Shown: in pieces, positions 61,974 to 64,000 of the stretch
Numbering within the stretch: the stretch's first letter is position 1
How the letters are laid out: each line of letters starts with the position of its first letter
Origin: Nymphaea colorata
Lineage: Eukaryota; Streptophyta; Magnoliopsida; Nymphaeales; Nymphaeaceae
DNA: 64,000 nucleotides
Reading direction: 5' to 3'
Assembly: GCF_008831285.2 (NCBI RefSeq)
Contig: NC_045145.1
Coordinates: forward strand, 5,206,802 to 5,270,801
Position numbers and translations under genes: made by a program
The notes under the pieces: generated by a model
The model's database searches: none
What the model was told of the DNA's origin: nothing
Seen by the model: only the letters and a program-made list of their open reading frames with translations

Positions 61974-64000
61974 ATGCATCGCCCTCCGAGAAGACGACAC
62001 CGGGGAACCTTGACGGTGCCAGTCTGGTGGTTTCTTGTCCAGCTGCTGCTTCTTTTGCTTCTTCTTCATCCCTGCAGGGCGCGCGCGGGATCTGGCGGGC
62101 CTCAGGGCGATGTAATGGCGCTCCTGCGGCTCAGGTCCTCTTTTCACGACCCCGCCGGGATACTCTCCAGCTGGAGCCCCGGCGACGCCGATGCCTGCAA
62201 CTGGTTCGGCGTGTCCTGCAACTCAGCGCGTCGAGTGGTCTCGCTCAACCTGACTGGTGGAGGAGGTAAGTTTTATGGTTTCTCTCGCTCTTGCTCGACT
62301 CCGCTGGCGCGGCCCCCGGTATCGGGTGCTAAGCTTGGTGGTGAGGTATCGCGGTCAGTCGGGAGCCTCACTGAGCTTAGGGTTCTATCTCTTGCATTCA
62401 ACGAGCTGTCTGGCGGGATTCCACCGGAAATCAGTTCTCTTCACCAACTGGAGGTGCTTGATCTCAGCTATAATCGGCTCTTTGGACCTATTCCCCGTCA
62501 GATTTCGGGCTGCTTAGGGTTGAGTTACCTCAATTTGGCCGGTAATCAGCTCAATGGAACGGTACCGGGATCCCTAGGGTCTTTGCCGCGGTTAAGGGGG
62601 TTGTTTTTGGAGTTCAATCGGCTTTCCGGATGGATTCCTGAAGAACTTGGACGGAGTTGTGGGTACCTTGAGCGGCTTCATCTTGCCGGAAACCTGCTAG
62701 TTGGCAGTATCCCGACGACGCTGGGAAATTGCCGGAATCTGCGGTCATTGTTGTTGTTCTCCAACCTTTTGGATGGCCCAATCCCGGTGGAATTGGGAAG
62801 GATCTCTGCTCTCGAAACCCTGGACGTGTCAAGGAACAGCCTCAGCGGGCCAGTACCGTCAGAGCTCGGAAATTGTCTTCAACTGTCGATCGTCGTCTTG
62901 TCAAACGTCTATGAGCTGCCATTGCTCCGCTCCTCTGTGAATGCATACCTGGAGGATGATGATAAAGGCGAGTTCAATTTCTTTGAAGGGGGAATTCCCA
63001 CCACTGTCACGTCGCTTCCTAACCTCAGGATCTTGTGGTCGCCAAGAGCAAACTTGGAAGGAAGCATTCCTTCCAAATGGGGAGATTGCAGCAGTTTGGA
63101 AATGGTGAATTTTGCACAGAATCTCTTCACCGGTGACATTCCTGCAGCTTTTGTGCAATGCGAGAAACTGGTTTTTCTTGATTTGAGTTTTAACCGATTA
63201 ACTGGCGGTCTCAGCGATAGGCTTCCTCTGCCATGTATGGCTACTTTCAATGTCAGTGGGAATCTGCTGTCAGGGTCCGTGCCGAGGTTTGTCTATGGCG
63301 GATGTTCAAGTAAATTACCCGGGGCAAACGCGCAGGACCCGCTTGATTTTGGGTCCGTTTATTCATCATTCTTTACTTGCAGTGCTCGTGTTTCTAGTTT
63401 GCTTCCTGAAATTGGGACTGGCGAAAGTGTTATATTTCATGATTTTAGTTGGAATAACTTCAGTGGTGACGTTCCCTCAATCCGGCTTGCCGTCAATAGG
63501 TTGCAGAAACATCCGGTTTATGCGTTTTTGGTGAGTGGTAATCGTTTCAGTGGACAGATTCCTGGTTACTTATTCGAGATGTGCAAGGATCTCAGAGGGT
63601 TTATTGCTAATTTGAGCGACAATCAGTTGTCTGGTCAGCTTCCAGGCGAAATTGGTAGTTGGTGCAACTCCCTTAGGGCATTGGATTTGTCAGGTAACTC
63701 AATTTATGGAACGATACCATCCACTTTTGGGAATTTGAGTTCTTTAATTAGCCTTGATCTGAGCAGGAACGAGCTGATTGGTTCGATTCCCATGGAATTG
63801 GGTCATCTGAAGAATTTGCAGTATCTCTCACTGGCAAGAAACAACCTGACGGGCAGAATTCCCGTGGACTTTTCTCTGTTACCTTTGCTGAGGGTCTTGG
63901 CGCTTGGTTCTAATGGCTTGTCAGGAGATATTCCATGGCAAATAACAAAGTTGAGGAATTTGACTGTTCTTTTACTTGATAAGAACAATCTCTCGGGCCA
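61974..64000 (+). CDS. Second RPK2-like LRR receptor kinase, N-terminal part (runs off window)
   Basis: Open without stop or frameshift from ATG 61974 to the window end (675 codons), colinear with the first copy. It has signal peptide [56 protein letters not shown], then the same LRR array. Shared distinctive blocks include [41 protein letters not shown] and [20 protein letters not shown]. It differs from the first copy at scattered residues throughout and keeps the LRR consensus, so it is evolving under constraint. The transmembrane and kinase regions lie beyond the edge, so whether they are intact is unknown. Tandem duplicate in direct orientation. Confidence 0.9.
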   Translation, partial: MHRPPRRRHRGTLTVPVWWFLVQLLLLLLLLHPCRARAGSGGPQGDVMALLRLRSSFHDPAGILSSWSPGDADACNWFGVSCNSARRVVSLNLTGGGGKFYGFSRSCSTPLARPPVSGAKLGGEVSRSVGSLTELRVLSLAFNELSGGIPPEISSLHQLEVLDLSYNRLFGPIPRQISGCLGLSYLNLAGNQLNGTVPGSLGSLPRLRGLFLEFNRLSGWIPEELGRSCGYLERLHLAGNLLVGSIPTTLGNCRNLRSLLLFSNLLDGPIPVELGRISALETLDVSRNSLSGPVPSELGNCLQLSIVVLSNVYELPLLRSSVNAYLEDDDKGEFNFFEGGIPTTVTSLPNLRILWSPRANLEGSIPSKWGDCSSLEMVNFAQNLFTGDIPAAFVQCEKLVFLDLSFNRLTGGLSDRLPLPCMATFNVSGNLLSGSVPRFVYGGCSSKLPGANAQDPLDFGSVYSSFFTCSARVSSLLPEIGTGESVIFHDFSWNNFSGDVPSIRLAVNRLQKHPVYAFLVSGNRFSGQIPGYLFEMCKDLRGFIANLSDNQLSGQLPGEIGSWCNSLRALDLSGNSIYGTIPSTFGNLSSLISLDLSRNELIGSIPMELGHLKNLQYLSLARNNLTGRIPVDFSLLPLLRVLALGSNGLSGDIPWQITKLRNLTVLLLDKNNLSG

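Overview
The window is nuclear DNA of a flowering plant. The evidence is spliced genes with GT-AG introns of plant type, an RPK2-type leucine-rich-repeat receptor kinase, a plant secretory glycerophosphodiesterase, plant L1-like LINEs, PIF/Harbinger and hAT elements, and a piece of plant mitochondrial nad4. The species cannot be named from sequence alone. Long TE-filled intergenic stretches and large introns suggest a genome of moderate or large size.

Layout, left to right. 1-1718: minus-strand decayed LINE ORF1. 2943-5436 (-): ribosomal protein eL32, three exons. 5640-9160: AT-rich spacer with repeat relics, then a compound microsatellite. 9460-14594: PIF/Harbinger element (left border unproven) with a Myb/SANT-like ORF, a DDE transposase with all three acidic residues but few disabling lesions, and an extra ORF resembling the N-terminal hybrid-binding (viroplasmin-like) domain of RNase H1. 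16648-17719 (+): small three-exon protein behind two perfect MSA-type (G2/M) promoter motifs. 20960-22748 (+): 423-residue plant protein with a Trp/Cys-rich tail.

23907-34735: a LINE flanked by a 14-bp target-site duplication and containing two nested DNA transposons. One is a 591-bp hAT-like element carrying a pectin methylesterase fragment; the other is a 4.17-kb PIF/Harbinger-like element with TAA duplication and palindromic ends. Removing both leaves about 6 kb, the normal size of a plant L1-like LINE. 34750-40600 is gene-poor.

41802-45104 (+) is an intact, intronless RPK2-like receptor kinase; 61974-64000 (+) is a second copy, open to the window edge. Their upstream regions are also related, so the duplication included flanking DNA. 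Between them lie an eight-exon GDPD gene (46730-52649, -), convergent with the first kinase, and a nuclear insertion of mitochondrial DNA (about 54880-55980) holding a broken, unedited nad4 exon.

The host genes do not form a pathway; they are independent loci (translation, probable cell-cycle role, unknown, receptor signalling, lipid/cell-wall phosphodiester metabolism). The strongest novelty candidates are the RNase H1-N-like ORF attached to the Harbinger transposase, the pectinesterase capture by a hAT-like element, and the small MSA-driven protein.
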